Source of the DNA: Hemicentrotus pulcherrimus
Taxonomy: Eukaryota > Echinodermata > Echinoidea > Camarodonta > Strongylocentrotidae
Direction of reading: 5' to 3'
Assembly (NCBI GenBank): GCA_003118195.1
Contig: BEXV01000308.1
Span: forward strand, 45,797 to 109,796
Length of the DNA stretch: 64,000 bases
This document shows positions 1-11,999 of the stretch, piece after piece (the stretch's first letter is position 1; each line of letters begins with the position of its first letter). A model generated the notes under the pieces. It saw only the letters and a list, made by a program, of their open reading frames with translations. It searched no databases and was not told where the DNA came from. A program made the translations under genes and the position numbers.

Positions 1-3000
1 GTACTCCTCTGTATAAAGGCGGCTTACTGAAACTAAAATGAAAAGTATTCAAAGATATATGTTTACTAATGACAGGTAGTTTATCATGATTCGTCACTGA
101 TCCGCAGGAACAATATTTTTGAATTGCGAGCTTATACTGACCTGTAATTACAACAGAATAGTAGAATAGTGACAAATCTCAGCTATGTTGTGGTTACCAG
201 AAAATGGATAATGTTGAACCAAATATGATTGATTACTGTGTATGATATCACTGAGTAACCAATTTGTTACTCTTCTCGAAACTGTATAGTGAAAATTTAA
301 AATTAATGTTCGAATGATGTGTATTCTAAATCTATTATTTTTATGTCTGTTTCGTATTATTTCGTTGTATCTTTATTAATTAAACGACTCGACTGAAATA
401 ATACCAATCTATATACAAGTTTCAAGCAAGTGATTCTTTCTTTTCATTAAATTTCAAACCTTCTTAAAAATTGGTATGAATATGCAACAGAGATTAGAAG
501 AAAATTGCACGTTTGACCCAACTTGAACCTTTCTTAAAAGATTCAGTGACCGGAAGAACGAGATTTGAGCACAAGCAAATTGATACCGTCTTACCCTATA
601 CACCTCAAGGGTATGGGCTCTTTCATACATCATTTTTCAACCATCGTAACAATTTGTCATTTTGTCGGGGAGTATGTCGAGAAAATTTAAAGAATTTAAA
701 GAAATATTTTGACCGGATTATAAGGCAAAACGAAGAAGAAGAAAAAAAAAACTCACACGAAAGTATGCTTGCGGGGGAGCGAGTGAAATTGTTGCAGTGT
801 TCGAGTAGCTCGGGGCATCGTAGGTGCACTGTTATAATTTTAGATAACACCAATTTTCCTTTGAAAGTGCTCCAAAACTTATTCTAAGAATTAGGATTTG
901 GTAAGTGTGAGCTCATTATCTTATTTAGACGAGGTTGTTAACAAAAGACGGACTATTATGTGATGGTAAAAAGGAAATAAAAACTGTCACTGAAGGCTCT
1001 GTATACAAAAGTTTTTTTTTACCAAACTTGTATTATTATGGTGAGCAAGAAAAGGGTTTGAAAAGGAAATATTGCCCATAGCAAATGAAATATTAACGAC
1101 CACAAGATCGAAGAAAATAGGTAGAAAGATTTTTTTAAATCGCAAGCAAATGGGGTGCAATACCATAGAAAAACGTTATCATATATGTCTTACGTGTACA
1201 ATAGTGAAATGATATTTTAAAGTGTTTGACACTTTATTGTTTCTTCCTTGGGTATCAATTATATTTGTCGTAATGTTATTTTTATTTCAATTTCATTGAA
1301 CATCTTTAATAGATAATTGGATAAATAAAAAGAAATCCCCTAATGTCTTTGAAATAAAAGTCATAACTTTGCAAGGAGAATACGTTTATGTCATCTGAAA
1401 ATAAGGCAAATGCACAAATACTGATGTAAAAAAGATTAAGGTCTACTACAGTTGATTTTCATCAAAGAAAACATTTTGTCTCGCAACCTCGGAAAAGAAT
1501 TATGCTCTAGGTGGCATCTCTTCGATCAAACTATATTTCGTCTAATTTTTGATGCGCCCGGAGCGTAAACAGAAACGATTGATAATCCGACATTAGCAAA
1601 ATTGTTTGAAGGGTAAAAAAAGAGAAGAAAGAAGTTTCAGGGCCTCCAGTTTTCTTCAGAATTGTAGAGATGTATGTATTGGAGGCAGACAACCCATTAT
1701 AGGAATGATTTTGAATTAATGAGTTTGGAAGACATTACACAGTTGATTGAAAATATGTTAGCACATAAGAGATGGTGCATTACTGAGATGTATGATCTTG
1801 TTGAGTGTTTTCCTTCTTATATTCAAAGGTTAATAATGACCAAATCAATTATAGAGAGAGAGATTATAAAGTAATGCATAAATATATACTTGTTTAATTA
1901 TTAACATTGTTTCCATGTATCTTTCAAATGATTTTCTTCATATTTGTAGTAATTATTATGTCTATATATTTTTTAAATGAATATTGTGCGATGTAAATGA
2001 TTTTTTTAAATACCTCTCCCCCCCAAAGAAAACATACAAACACGTTATTTAGGATAGGGTTGGTGACGAGAAGTTAAAAAGACACAAGCAACTTACATTA
2101 GTCCGGGGTGATTTATACAGATTTTTATTTAAAAATTCCCAATGCATACATTATATTTTTCAGATCTTTCGAGGTTGTTCTTTTTTTTAACGAGATATGT
2201 GTGAAGAAGGCAGTCAATCCATCATACAAATGTTTACAATTTGCTTCAATCTTTAAATGTAACACAGGTGATTGAGATCGTTTAGGAATGAGTGATAGTT
2301 TAGTGCGTTACAGAAATGATAGATTGTGTATTTTAGTCACAATCATTAATTCCTTTCAATAAACAAATAAAACATCGATAAAGTTGATGAGCTTAAATTG
2401 CCAACTAAAATTAGAGCAGCAAACTGAATTTGTAACAAACTAATTTCCGAGATTTGAGCTTTTGGTATAAATCTCCTACTTGCTGATCTTTTGTTGTTTT
2501 CGTCAAAAATATGAGGAACTAAACAGTTGTCAATACAGATTTTATCAATGGGAGTGGTTGCAAAATGTCGGGCAATCGGGGAAGGAGCGTCCTCCAAGGA
2601 GAAAAGATTGGACATGTCATGGTAGCCTTGTACACCTTTCATGATTCACGATGGATAAGACTAATGTCTAATGTCCGTCATGTAGATTTGAAATTATGTC
2701 CATTCTTGACCGAATCGAATCATACCCGGTCAAGATCAACGCTGTGTCATCAAGTTGTCCACTTTCTCAGGTAAACTGTTCTAACTGACCACAGCCTATA
2801 CTCATGAGTTTTGCGACCACTAGTAGCACCATGGAGAAGAAGAAGAAAGGAAAAGATGTTCCTTAAAAATAGGCATAAAAAGCCCTGGAAAAAAAAACCT
2901 GCTAAAAGGAAACAAAATCTTGTTAAAGTAACAAGTATCAGAGTGTATTTTCAAGGTAGGAGCGCGATAGTGCATGCAGTGCATGCATGCAGAAAATAAA

Positions 3001-6000
3001 ACAATATTTGACCTGGGGAACGCCCCCCCCCCAACTTTGAATTGACCACTGCGATTGATATATTTGCAAACATTTTCAAATGCATAAATACTTTCCATTA
3101 TCACAACAGTTGATACTGTTCATTCAAATCCAAGTCATGTTCGTAAATAAAGACCCAGGGACAAAAGGAGTTCATTTACATTTCGACTCGAGGATTAAAA
3201 AAGGCAAAAAACACATATTGATTATCGTCGGTGGTCGGCGAATCTTACATTGGTCCCACACACTCATCCTGTTGTTCTTTGTCATGTCACGCAACCACAA
3301 AGACCTTAATCACATAACCTACTACAATGGATGCAAACTGGTATATAAGGATGTCATTCGATTCGGTCTGTTAATTGGCTGGCTTGTTCCAAACACTTTA
3401 AAGAATAAATAATCGTTAGTCCATTCGTTACGTTCTTCAAGATGGAAGACGACTTAAGCCTGCCAAGCAGAAAGGTTATGATTTATATCTGCTTGTTTGG
3501 TGAGATAAAGCCGACTACTTTCATAGTCAAACTCTCGGGACAGAAAGAAAAGTTACAAATGAAGTCTAATAATCCTGACTGACAAATCAAACATATTATT
3601 CTCGTTGTCACACTCTTATGACACGTGTTCACACAAGTTATGGGCCTTTTGCCTTTTCATTGATTCACCACACGTTCGAATGGGTTCAGTCCATTACCGG
3701 GAAAAACACGAATTATGTTTGCACCAAGTGGAATATTTGGGGGAGAGCAGGGAGGGGGGGGGGGCTAAATGAAGGAAGAGATGCCCTCAAACGGAGCGTG
3801 TATCTTTCAAGAAAGTCTTCTCCATCATGTATTTGTGCCCTTTTTTATGTCTGTTAATCCAGCCTCACACATGATTCGTATATAGTCCAAATATGAAGTC
3901 CAATTCACTACCACCAAAAACAGTCGAGATGCCCGTTTATACAGGAAATAGTCTCAAATCCGAATCAATGCAGAGCAAATGCGTGATATTACGGAATCTT
4001 ATACAAATCGGATTTTTTTGATGGGGGCGGCCGCTAAATTGGAATTGATGTAATCATGATCATGGTCTTTCGCAGTATATAAGCTCCCGTTTGCAAAACC
4101 TGTGAAATGATATGTGTAAAGCAATCGAGACTATATGAATCTATACATCTCATATTTAGACATCTCCATCAAGGTCTACCCTCCCTATAACCTTCTGAGT
4201 ATCCTGCGCGAAATCTGAACTTCATCCACGCAATCTACTGCACTTGATAGGTATCTCTGCTTCATCATCCAGGAAAAAGACAAGAGACGTGAAAGAATTA
4301 AAAGTTGTTAAAGCTATAGCCGGAATCAAGCTTTACTTAGCTACTTACAAACCATGACGTCTTTAAAGTCACACTCCGGTGAAAGAAATAAGCAACTACG
4401 AATTTTATGATTTTGATTTGTTTGCCTTAATTCCTCCAGAGAATAGGGCACATGCCTTCCTTACTTATTTTAACCAAAATAAAATCTCTAGATGACCTTT
4501 TCGTAAAGAGATAGTATTGGACCACCGGGTTCACTAGAGTGTGATGTACATAGAAAAAAATAACACTGTGTTTAATATGATAGTCTTTGGGTTTCAATTT
4601 GTTGGATCTTTTATTTCAGAAATGCAAACTTTATCGTAGCAGTGATCAACTGATTTGTATCACAGAGTTGACAATATTCAAACCATCAGAGAGACATTAT
4701 TAGTAAGATTATTCTATAAACGCACTAATTAGGATATACAATTTAGCCTTACTTTCACAGGCTTAATTTGCGATAGCTATAGTTAACACATTTGAATTCA
4801 GCTTTTAACATTTGTCAAATTAAACAAAAATCAATTTCATTTTGTGAAGAAGATGTATTTCATTATCTCTTATTTAATTCCAGATAGAACAGTAGATATA
4901 CGGTTCTTTAAAGGAGATAACACAATGTAGTTGTGAACCCGTACGCTATGTTCATTTTAACCCCATTTTCCAAGATCAACAAAATGACTCGTCCCTGGAT
5001 TATGACATATAAAAGCACCATCATGAACTCCCTTTGCGCCACATCTAAAAATTGTTTTTGATGTGCTTATGACGTAAACGAATTATTCCGGAAGTTGAAG
5101 AGCGCATTTCCTTTGAGCGATTTGGTCAAGGGTTATTTACAGTCGGAATTTGAAGAGGACGTTCCCCAACCTTCAATAACCTCCCCCTGAAGGTGGCTCC
5201 TAAAGATCAGAGGTAGATGCCTCGAAATATTGAATAAAAATGATGAACCGAAATCACGTCATGAAAAGCTGTCGTTAATACATACGCTACCAAAAGCAGG
5301 AAATTATGATTTTATTGTATTCGGAAAATGTCCAACCCCTTTTCGGTGGAGGGATGCAAGTTGGCATCTATTATATCGATCATAATTCAAGAATGTGATA
5401 ACTGAAGGAAAAAACACGATTATTACAGCACTCAATTTACAGTCTAAAACTTTTGACGATTTCATGTATGACATTTGATATGGAGCACAAATGTTGTGCA
5501 TTGACTTTATATATTTATAAAAAGGCAACAGATATTTCTTTAACGAAAGCTCCAAATACAGGGAAAATTATGGTTCGTTTACATTATACGCTGCATATTG
5601 AAGATTTTGTTTTAGACATGGATAAGGTCATTTCGCTTATATTTAGTTAAAGCATACCCAAGACGAACATGAATCGGAAATTGATTTCAGCTCATCGATC
5701 ATGAATGATAGCTCCATATCATTTGACCAGCATTCATGCATTTATGCATTACACAGATACTTCAACATTTATCAAATGCAGTGTCGAATGTTTCTAAAAG
5801 ATATACTTTGACATACATTTTCATCTTGATTTATTTCGATTTGGATCGAAGGACATCAAAATTTAAATGTAAATTGAGAGGGGTTGCTCTTGAAATATTA
5901 ACCTAAACTTTAATAGAATTGTTCTTTCACTTCCTTGTGAAAACAAAAATGTTGCAAGACAATAAAAACACAATGGAAGACTCATTTTTAAGGAGGGACG

Positions 6001-6510
6001 GATCGGTTGTGCCCCCCCCCCTCCAACAAAATCAACCGGTGCCACACGTATGAATCTCTTTTATGGTATCACGGAAATTGATAACCGGCTCTTCGTTAGC
6101 ACCAACCAGATAAATAACCCTCACCCTTCCCGCACCTCAACCGTTCCCTCATGACTTGACATGGACGATTTCGTCTCTCATCACACGAAGCAGATCACAA
6201 AAAATGATTATCATTCTCCAGGAGAGAGTGACGTTTCATAGTATAAAGGTCGCCCCCCACGCTGCATCATCGAACAGTTCGTGTTACACCACTTAAAATG
6301 TTATTATATTTCGGACATGGGATGAATCACGTTAAGGGGAAATGTTCTTCACGGATAACTGTCACTTCCAAGAGCGTCGCTGAGGGATGGGGATGGGGGA
6401 CTATGACCCCCCTTCAAATCTGTGTTGGGTGATCCGCAATTTTATCGGCAAATTTGGTACTTTTTACATGGGCTTGCAAATGAAAATCAAATGACTCGAT
6501 AAATAACTAA
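1..6510. other. No recognisable gene
   Basis: AT-rich DNA with short chance frames, the longest 124 codons at 513-887 (plus) and 110 at 3080-3412 (plus). Neither resembles a known family. A small GCATGC palindrome cluster lies at 2970-2990 and C/G homopolymers lie near 3026, 3755 and 6012. Confidence 0.6.
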
Positions 6511-6533
6511 ATATATATATATATATATATATA
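6511..6533. repeat. (TA)n microsatellite at gap edge
   Basis: The TA run is cut off by the assembly gap, so its true length is unknown. Confidence 0.95.
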
Positions 6534-6715
6534 NNNNNNNNNNNNNNNNNNNNNNNNNNNNNNNNNNNNNNNNNNNNNNNNNNNNNNNNNNNNNNNNNNN
6601 NNNNNNNNNNNNNNNNNNNNNNNNNNNNNNNNNNNNNNNNNNNNNNNNNNNNNNNNNNNNNNNNNNNNNNNNNNNNNNNNNNNNNNNNNNNNNNNNNNNN
6701 NNNNNNNNNNNNNNN
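6534..6715. other. Assembly gap (182 N)
   Basis: Run of N between a TA repeat and a C homopolymer. Frames spanning it are meaningless. Confidence 1.
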
Positions 6716-8725
6716 CCCCCCCCCCCACCCCCTCTCCCCAAAGTCCCCAATACGCCCCTGGTCATTACATGTGCTTTCTGCTCTTCAAACACCTTGTTAT
6801 CTGCGTAAGGTGTCGCGACTACGTTCATTAAAGGCCATGATGTTATCGTCAGGTGGCAAACTCGATAAAGTTTATAAGAGGGCTTGTATCGGAAGGGCAT
6901 GATAGGGGCTGGAGAGGGGCAGTTTCAAATCAAATCATAATGAGGGGTCGTTTATTAGAGAAAAGGTATAAAGGACCGGGATTAGGGTGCTAATTGTCGT
7001 CTTCAGTTAATATGAGATAAAATACATATTTGGGCAATGATTCGACAAGCATGCAGCGACAATGTCTTGTAGAAACACGGAATTCTCCATAATGACGACA
7101 TACATGCAGATCATCTCTAGGACAACAAAGTCATGTAAAATTTTCGAAAGTTTATTGAAGATCCCATTATTTTATAAGGACTATAATTATGGTGTACATT
7201 AATTTTTAATGGTCAACAATCATCGACAACGTCAATTTATAAATCAGATTCCCAGCTCAATCAAACAAGCTTCCTGTTATTGGAATATAGCAGCTGATAC
7301 AATTTGCAAAACTCTGATTAGTATTTTGCATCTTTGTGATTAGTGCAATAAATGAGGTTTATTCCTTTCATGTAATACATCACAATGTACAAAATGGCGG
7401 AGGTGACGGTGAGGTGATATTTCAATATTTCGTTGTCATGCAGTCCGATATAGTCATTATACTGAATAATGAATTAACAAATTGCATTGGTAGTTACTGA
7501 GCGTTAATAAAGTGATGATTAATCTCATTCATTGCTTTCTATTTTACCTCAAGAATGAATCATAATGATCTGCGATGTCAGCAGAATATTCCATCGTGGA
7601 CTGCACAATGAAAATAGCTTTTATTCTCATACATCTGTGTCTAGCTCATGACCGGAAAATTGGGTTACAAAAAAACTCAAGTCAGTTTATATTACGTGAG
7701 ATTTGAACATAACCTTCAATGTCAATTACTTCGTCAAAATTTGATATCCATAATGAAAATGGCAAGTAGAGTAATTTCATTTGAGATCCGATCATTATGC
7801 TTAATTGATATGGAGAAATGCCAACTTAATTTCTTCCCCTAACTGTAATGTTTGTTCAAGTGATATATGTTAAATGAAAGCGGTCTATATTTAGGTTACA
7901 TAATTATATACTTGAAGGAATCACACTGCATTCAACGTACTATTAGAGGAGGGCAATTCAATTATGCGTAAATGATTGAAAGCGTCAAAGTATCTGCCCA
8001 CCGTTCTGCAGCGAGGAAAACAACACCAAAAACGGTGTCGCCTTACTCCAAAATATCGATTCGGCACAGGTAAACGACTGAAGATGACACTAGAAGTAAT
8101 GGTGGTACGACCACTGGGTCCGGATGTTAAGTGCTTGCCACCCCGCTGGGCTCGGGGGACCCACATCCCAAGTTGCCGCAGATATTGTTGCCATGTTCCG
8201 AGGACAAATTACAAAATTAACTGCACTTGGTCACAGTAAAAAATATAGGTTACAAATACAAGGTTCGATTGCCCCTGTGCAAATTGGAAGCGCAGTAAAT
8301 CAAACGTTATATAGCTGGTTCGAAAACTCGAGGGGGCTTTTAGGCAAGTGAAGGTATATGAAATACCGAGTCGATATTAAAATATGATATGTGTATTTGC
8401 GTCTTGGCGTGGGCATGACAAATTATGTGCAATTATGTGGTGGAGACATAAAAAGTTAGCTATGAGTCACCGTGTATCCAGGGGGATTCTATATAATTAT
8501 ATTGGGAAGAAGTCTGGTCAGAGGGGAGGCGATGCACGGTGAGCAATTATTGTTTGTTGTTCGAGAATCTGGAAGTAAATCAACGGAAATCATTTTGTAG
8601 TAGTGACATCACTAAATTACAATACTATTCAGGACTTACAATACATAGAGATATTAAGAGAAAGAGAAACATAGAAGGAAAGAGCGTCAAATTGCCATGA
8701 ATTAATCTCCTATGTGTACATTATT
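6716..8725. other. No recognisable gene
   Basis: Begins with a C homopolymer after the gap. Overlapping frames on both strands at 7921-8239 lie in a slightly GC-raised patch but read as noise. Confidence 0.5.
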
Positions 8726-8934
8726 AGGAGGCTCAGTGGTAGATAAGTGGTCTCGTAAACGGAAGATCCCGGGTTCGAAACCATTCGATGCGCAATAGTG
8801 TACTTTGATAAGGCATACATCCTCATTACCCAGTCCCTGGGAGAGGACTTAAAGCCGTCGGTCCTCTGGTTGCCTTTATTACATGCATGCTTTCTTATCA
8901 GTCAGGTTAAACCAACCCCATCACAATCACAATA
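8726..8934 (+). mobile_element. tRNA-derived SINE
   Basis: The 5' head carries polymerase III box motifs: an A-box-like GGCTCAGTGGTAG at about 8730 and a B box GGTTCGAAACC at 8772-8782. The body (GAGGACTTAAAGCCGTCGG, then CATGCATGC and CAGGTTAAACC) ends in a short CACAATCACAAT tail. This head-body-tail order is that of a tRNA-derived SINE, and the body resembles SINEs I associate with sea urchins. It has no coding capacity and would depend on a LINE for mobility. GA-rich DNA follows directly. Confidence 0.75.
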
Positions 8935-9041
8935 ATTTATAGACAGAACTTAAAAGTACAGAGACATAGAAAGAGAAGGAGAAACACGAAAGTTAATAGA
9001 GTCAGAAAGAAAGAGAAAGAGAGTCACCAGAAGGAGGGGAG

Positions 9042-9067
9042 GGAGAGAGAGAGAGAGAGAGAGAGAG
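9042..9067. repeat. (GA)n microsatellite
   Basis: An uninterrupted GA run ends a longer GA-rich stretch that follows the 8.7-kb SINE. Confidence 0.95.
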
Positions 9068-10093
9068 TCGAAAAGGAATGGGTACTTGGTTAACATCTTC
9101 ATAAGATGAAACCGCTCATGATGATCGAACCTAGGACCTTTTGTTTACGTGTTCATGGCAGTGGATGGTGCCATATCAAAGCAGCCACACTATAACCTGC
9201 GACCTTAAAAGTTACACACTCATCTAATCAAATGTGTTAAGAATGAATGACCAAAAATGTTTTTCTCAACTGTCAAATTACAATGCATTGATGAAAACAG
9301 GCAATAGTGTAACGCACGATTCTGCTAGAACAAGGATAATAAAGCAAACCTTATTTCCACTTAGCTTTGTCCATAATACACAAAGTCTTCTCTGGCGTTC
9401 GGTACAGTTTTATTCTAAGAAAGGATCTTTGTTGTTTGTATACGTCCAGACATACAATGACATTCGCATTTTTTGTTTCAAACACGCTAGACATGGACAA
9501 TAAGAGTAAGGGATGAAATAAAAATGAGTCATCGAAAAAACATCTCTAGATCTTTATCAAAATCCAAGAAATGCTTTCTTTGGAGGAAAGAAGAAAAAAA
9601 AGGCTCGCTATATATATGCTCCTCGCATGCAGGAAGGGGCACTCTCTCGCTTGCTTCATTTTTAGAACGTCTGCATCCATTATATTCCGGGGAAGATGTA
9701 CCGCTATTGTAGCATTCATCTGATTTCCCCTACTTCTGTCAATTCACATTTCTCCTTGTCTTCGCTTCGTTTTGCCTTGCTTTATTGAAACCCTTTTCAA
9801 CTTGATCGCGTCAACCTTGAAGTTGGAGGCGCGCAGAACTGGACGAAAGTGTGGCGGTGCTTGGGGTGGTAAGGGGTATTTAACCCTTTCGTTGCACTGC
9901 AATTCAAATACGATATAAATAAGCCTGACTGGATGAATAATATTAACATAATGATGATGTAAATAATGATAATAAAAATTACAATAATAGTTATAGTAAC
10001 AACAAAAATCATATGGCAATAGTTATGATGACAGCATGAATTAGTAAAATTCACTCAAGTTCAAGACACAGGTATAGCTTACAATGGTGTGAT

Positions 10094-10240
10094 ATTAGGG
10101 ACTTTTTAGATTTGCACGTCGACGTATGTGACTGCTACGTGTGACGTTCTTTTAAGGCAATGTGACGTCCTTTTAAGGCACTGTCAGTGCCTTAAGAGGA
10201 TGTCACACGTAGCAGTCCACTAAATCTCAAAGTCCCTAAT
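10094..10240. mobile_element. 147-bp fold-back (MITE-like) element
   Basis: The element starts ATTAGGGACTTT and ends AAAGTCCCTAAT, so the termini are inverted repeats. Inside, GACTGCTACGTGTGAC on the left pairs with GTCACACGTAGCAGTC on the right, and CTTTTAAGGCACTG pairs with CAGTGCCTTAAGAG near the centre. The right arm matches most of the left, with a small extra segment (GCACGTCGACGTATGT) and an internal duplication (GACGTTCTTTTAAGGCA/GACGTCCTTTTAAGGCA) on the left. No clear target-site duplication is seen. It is non-coding and consistent with a miniature inverted-repeat element. Confidence 0.6.
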
Positions 10241-11670
10241 GTTTTCTAAGTGCTACGTTACATGAGGCGAAATTATCGTGAAACAGCAAGGTCACAATAT
10301 TACAGATGTGAGACCCAAAGTTCATGAGATAAGAGCAAGACAGGTGAAAGAATGTCTACATAGGTTTCTTCTTTGTGCTGTTGAACTGCAACTTGAACTT
10401 TGGAACAGTATAAGTAATCAACACCTGAAATATTGCAAGAGCATAGACTTTGATATCACATACCTCCAATGTAGAATGTAATCATAACTAACTCGTTGTT
10501 AACATCCAAGAGAGGAAAGTGAAAAAAATGATATTAAAACAAGATAACATTAGAAATGGAAGAATAAAGTTATGAAGAGTTGAACATCTTCGCAGAATTC
10601 CCTTCAAGAAAGCTGGCAAAATTAGCCAGTTATTCTGTATCATAAAAAACAAACACTGAAGGCGAAAAGAATTGACGTTTTAATTTTCTCTACATAAAGA
10701 TCATATAATGGGTTTTTTAAAGAAAATTATGACTTTTGATGGAAAAGTAATATTCCGATAAAGTTGCTGAGCAAGAAACTGAATATCAGATCTCGACAAT
10801 CCAATATAAATCAAGTGCATAAGATGAGACGTCGCCTATATCCAAATCAAACATTAGCGAAGACATGCGGCTATATTACGGCAAACATTTCTACTCGCTT
10901 GGGAAATTTGGAATTTGATTTCGCTGGCATATCTTGGCAAGGCGTCTCCACTCATTATGCTTATGTGTATACGAATGAATGAGTACATTGAGATCGCCTC
11001 GACATGAAGCGACTAAAAATGACTAAATCATTTGTTGATAATTCAACAACGGCGTCTCAGATAGGGAGCAATGATTTACGCTTGTCAAGAATGTGTCGCT
11101 TTCTTTCTTGACTAAAGATAAGAAGATGAATGCAATCAACCGTGTGAATTATGACAATTCATTTTTTGTATGTGTCATAGTGTGAATAAAGAAAGCGAGA
11201 CTGTGATATCGATACAGGAGGCAAAACAATTTTTGCGCATTAAAGGATCACATTTTCCCGCGAAGTTGTAAGTTCTGTCACGTCTCAAAACCGTTTAGTG
11301 GCCGGCAATCTCAACGGTGCTTTCCATAATCACCGTATATGGGTCAAAATCATCAAATCAGATTGCGGTTTCTGTCCTCAAATATTCTTCAAATATCATA
11401 TACTTATTCTTTCCGAATCTCTTTTTCAGAATTGCTCCTAACCGATTAATATCTTGATTCTTTGAATTATAGAACATCCTGTATGTATATCTATATTTTT
11501 TTAGATAGTTATTTGAACGTTGAAATCCTAAAATAAACAAAACAACGCTAGGTCTATATGAATTCTTATTTGAAGAGTTTCAAGTGAACAAATTTCTCCA
11601 TATTGTGAGGTTTCATTAGACTAATGATTGACATCAATTTGATAACACCATGCAGAAAATGTCAATATGT

Positions 11671-11945
11671 GCAGTCTTAACACTTTTAAACACCTTAGTC
11701 GTCAATGCCTTAGTCCGAAACACATTAGTCTTCAATAAAGTCGTAAACACTTTAGCATTCGACACTCTTTAAACACCATCGTCTTCAACACCCTAGCCTT
11801 CACAACCTTAATCTTAAACACCTTAATCTTCAATTTATTTTGGTCTTCAACACCTGAGCATTTAACTCTTTTGGTCGGCAACACCTTTGTCTTCTAAACA
11901 CCTTAACCTTCATCAATTAACCGTTAACACCTCAGTCTTCACCCT
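11671..11945. repeat. Degenerate minisatellite, ACACCTTAGTCTTCA unit
   Basis: Variants of (A)ACACCTTAGTCTTCA, roughly 13-17 bp long, follow one another with substitutions (CACCATCGTCTTCAACACCC, CACCTTAATCTTCAA, CACCTTTGTCTTCTAAACACC). Unit length is irregular. Confidence 0.8.
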
Positions 11946-11999
11946 CAAGCGTTCTAGACTTGTGAATATACTCTGAGGGATAAAAATTGTATTTTGCCC

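Noticed and set aside
513..887. 124-codon plus-strand frame
   Set aside because: No recognised family, no splice signals or conserved motifs; length is within what chance allows in 64 kb.
6487..6900. Long minus-strand frame across the gap
   Set aside because: Most of it is N, and the rest is TA repeat and unrelated flank.
9100..9195. tRNA-like head on the minus strand (AGGTTCGATCATC)
   Set aside because: Only a B-box-like word is present; no convincing A box or cloverleaf.
11671..11945. CRISPR-like array
   Set aside because: Units are degenerate and contiguous with no spacer structure, in a eukaryotic genome; it is a minisatellite.
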